In this document: positions 62,760-64,000 of the stretch, piece after piece
How the letters are laid out: each line of letters opens with the position of its first letter
Numbering within the stretch: the first letter of the stretch is position 1
Assembly (NCBI GenBank): GCA_024743255.1
Contig: JANSWY010000020.1
Coordinates: 1 to 64,000, forward strand
Direction: 5' to 3'
Source: a bacterium
GTDB taxonomy: Bacteria > Bacteroidota > Bacteroidia > Cytophagales > Cyclobacteriaceae
Length of the DNA stretch: 64,000 bases
The notes under the pieces: model-generated
Seen by the model: the letters and a program-made list of their open reading frames with translations, nothing else
The model's database searches: none
What the model was told of the DNA's origin: nothing
Position numbers and translations under genes: made by a program

Positions 62760-62881
62760 GGATGCAATTATTGTATGTGATAAACCGCAAAAATTGTGAT
62801 AAACCGGATGTAGAATTACAAAAGATTGGAACCGGTAAATTAAGCAATAAGGGTAGGGATTTAAACTTTTTGCCTGTATTT

Positions 62882-63487
62882 ATGTCAGAGAGTGAGGACA
62901 AATTATTTACCGGCATGCACCCATTTCAAGAATTTATTGAAAGGTACACCCCTTTACCCAAGGAGGATTGGGAGAAGATAGAACCGCATATTGAGAGGTT
63001 CACGCTATCAAAAGGGCAAACCATTTTGAAAGAAGGAGAATATTGTAAAAACTTATATTTCCTTGAAACCGGCCTTTTAAAATTTTTTAAAGTGAGCAAT
63101 GGAGAATCAATCACAAAATTCTTCACCAAGGCCCCATACACATTTACATCTCAAAAAAGCTTCATAGAAAATAAACCTAGCAAAGAGAACATTGTCGCGA
63201 TTGAAAACAGTGTGCTTTGGAAAGTAGATCGTAAGAAAGCATTTCAACTCCTACAAATGGAATCCTGGAATACCTTTGTCAGAAAGTTAGTGCAAGAAGT
63301 ACAGTACTACAGAGATGAGGTTTTAGAAGAAGTTCATACAAACTCAGCTGAAGAGCGATATCAGAACATGGTAAATAACAATGAGCCAACATTAATGGAC
63401 ATCCCTCTGAAACACTTAAACTCATATTTCGGTATTGCACCTCTGTCCTCAAGAATAAAAAGGAAAGTAATTCTCAGAGACTGCTAG
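62882..63487 (+). CDS. Crp/Fnr-family transcriptional regulator
   Basis: 201 residues from ATG 62882; ATG 62915 (MHPFQEFIERYTPLP) is a plausible later start. The reading frame also extends to 62699, but that would overlap the kinase gene on the other strand and lacks conserved sequence. Seen: cNMP-binding fold about 15-130 (LSKGQTILKEGEYCKNLYFLETGLLKFF, AIENSVLWKVDRKKAFQLL), then a winged helix whose recognition end IPLKHLNSYFGIAPLSSRIKRKV is one residue shorter than the usual IAPQSLSRIRKK. Effector unknown; Bacteroidota members of this type often lack cAMP contacts. Confidence 0.85.
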   Translation: MSESEDKLFTGMHPFQEFIERYTPLPKEDWEKIEPHIERFTLSKGQTILKEGEYCKNLYFLETGLLKFFKVSNGESITKFFTKAPYTFTSQKSFIENKPSKENIVAIENSVLWKVDRKKAFQLLQMESWNTFVRKLVQEVQYYRDEVLEEVHTNSAEERYQNMVNNNEPTLMDIPLKHLNSYFGIAPLSSRIKRKVILRDC

Positions 63488-63525
63488 GTTGCACTATATT
63501 AGTATGAACTAGTGCAAAAATAGAT

Positions 63526-64000
63526 TTGAAATCTAAATACATAGGTATTGATGGCTGTCCCTACGGATGGTGTGTAGCAATTTACGATCAAAAATTCGAC
63601 ATTGAACTCCATTCAGACATTCAAAGTGTGATCGAAAAATATTCTGATGTTGAATTAATATTAATTGATATCCCAATTGGCCTTACAAGCAGGAGTTTTG
63701 AAAGAACTCTTGACAAGAAAGTAAGAGGACTTCTAAAGCCTCATAAACATTTTAGTGTATTTACTCCGCCCTGTAGAGAAGCGCTTAATGCCTTAGATTA
63801 TGATGATGCCAAAACAATCAATAAAGAGATTACTGGCAAGAAAATTTCAAAGCAATCTTATAACATATCAAATAAGATAAAGGAAGCAGATTCTGTTATT
63901 TCATCGAACAAGCAATTAATACCAATTCTAAAAGAATCTCACCCGGAACTTTGCTTTAAATATCTGAATAATGGTGTTCCACTTCAGTCGTCCAAGAAGG
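63526..64000 (+). CDS. DUF429 protein, 3' end missing
   Basis: Continuous frame of 158 codons to the window edge. Start is TTG 63526: an in-frame TGA lies at 63505-63507 and no ATG or GTG precedes the conserved N-terminus KSKYIGIDGCPYGWCVAIYD. Seen: further family blocks LILIDIPIGL, FSVFTPPCREAL and ILKESHPELCF. DUF429 has a ribonuclease-H-like fold and is annotated as a predicted nuclease; function unproven. It begins 38 bases after the Crp/Fnr gene on the same strand. Confidence 0.85.
   Translation, partial: MKSKYIGIDGCPYGWCVAIYDQKFDIELHSDIQSVIEKYSDVELILIDIPIGLTSRSFERTLDKKVRGLLKPHKHFSVFTPPCREALNALDYDDAKTINKEITGKKISKQSYNISNKIKEADSVISSNKQLIPILKESHPELCFKYLNNGVPLQSSKK

Noticed and set aside
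62699-62881. Longer N-terminus for the Crp/Fnr gene
   Set aside because: It would overlap the start of the divergent kinase gene and adds 61 residues without similarity to the cNMP-binding fold.

Overview
The window is AT-rich chromosomal DNA from a member of the Bacteroidota, most likely a free-living Cytophagales-type bacterium (Marivirga, Reichenbachiella and relatives would fit; genus is inference). Reasons: several genes are preceded by the Bacteroidota -7 promoter motif TAnnTTTG rather than a Shine-Dalgarno sequence; there are many lipoproteins with a SxC lipobox, an outer-membrane TonB system and numerous Bacteroidota-typical families (DUF349, DUF2795, DUF6580, DUF6428, CWC/DUF5522). 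It is mostly housekeeping sequence with a few accessory islands. I see no rRNA, tRNA, CRISPR array, transposase, integrase or phage module.

Layout. 1-7042 (minus): a cobalamin-riboswitch-controlled operon for B12/corrinoid capture and salvage: BtuB receptor, BtuG-like beta-propeller lipoprotein, DUF6580 membrane protein, Cys-rich CWC/DUF5522 protein, CobU, a DUF71 ATPase, CobT and CobS (running off the left edge). 7206-9158: a surface LVIVD lipoprotein plus a beta-barrel protein; a second, paralogous pair sits at 32120-34170. 9191-20863: EttA, a DUF349 protein, DUF2795, IspD, QueA, a MacB-type permease, RecA, a zinc aminopeptidase, DUF3108, and a PhoP/PhoR-like two-component system. 20921-31941: RluA-type pseudouridine synthase, the L13-S9-S2-EF-Ts cluster, a zinc phospholipase-like protein, S20, RadC, DUF1684, PheT, a coiled-coil protein, ZapA and RNase Y. 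34435-38433: AGCS symporter and the histidine-degradation genes hutI-hutG. 38502-39809: a short ArsR-DUF6428-GNAT module with a clear palindromic operator.

40049-43494 is the least ordinary stretch: an HTH protein, heptamer repeats, a TPR membrane protein and a 58-residue poly-proline lipoprotein lie between two inverted arrays of a long intergenic repeat. 43495-45941 holds SucD, a KdsC-type phosphatase and DAHP synthase. 46282-48195 pairs a small secreted Glu-rich protein with a bacterial homologue of vitamin-K-dependent gamma-glutamyl carboxylase. The rest carries threonine aldolase, an EamA exporter, RarA, an isochorismatase-like hydrolase, a histidine kinase plus stand-alone receiver, SRPBCC, AraC, a large secreted glycosidase-like lipoprotein, an orphan membrane histidine kinase, a Tat-exported DODA-type dioxygenase, a retropepsin-like lipoprotein, a LytS/LytTR pair, a Crp/Fnr regulator and a DUF429 protein cut by the right edge.

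The strongest candidates for new biology are the gamma-carboxylase homologue with its acidic secreted neighbour, the duplicated LVIVD/beta-barrel cassette, the unexplained members of the B12 operon, and the perfect hairpin that buries the RNase Y start codon. Functions are read from motifs and family memory; no database search was possible.
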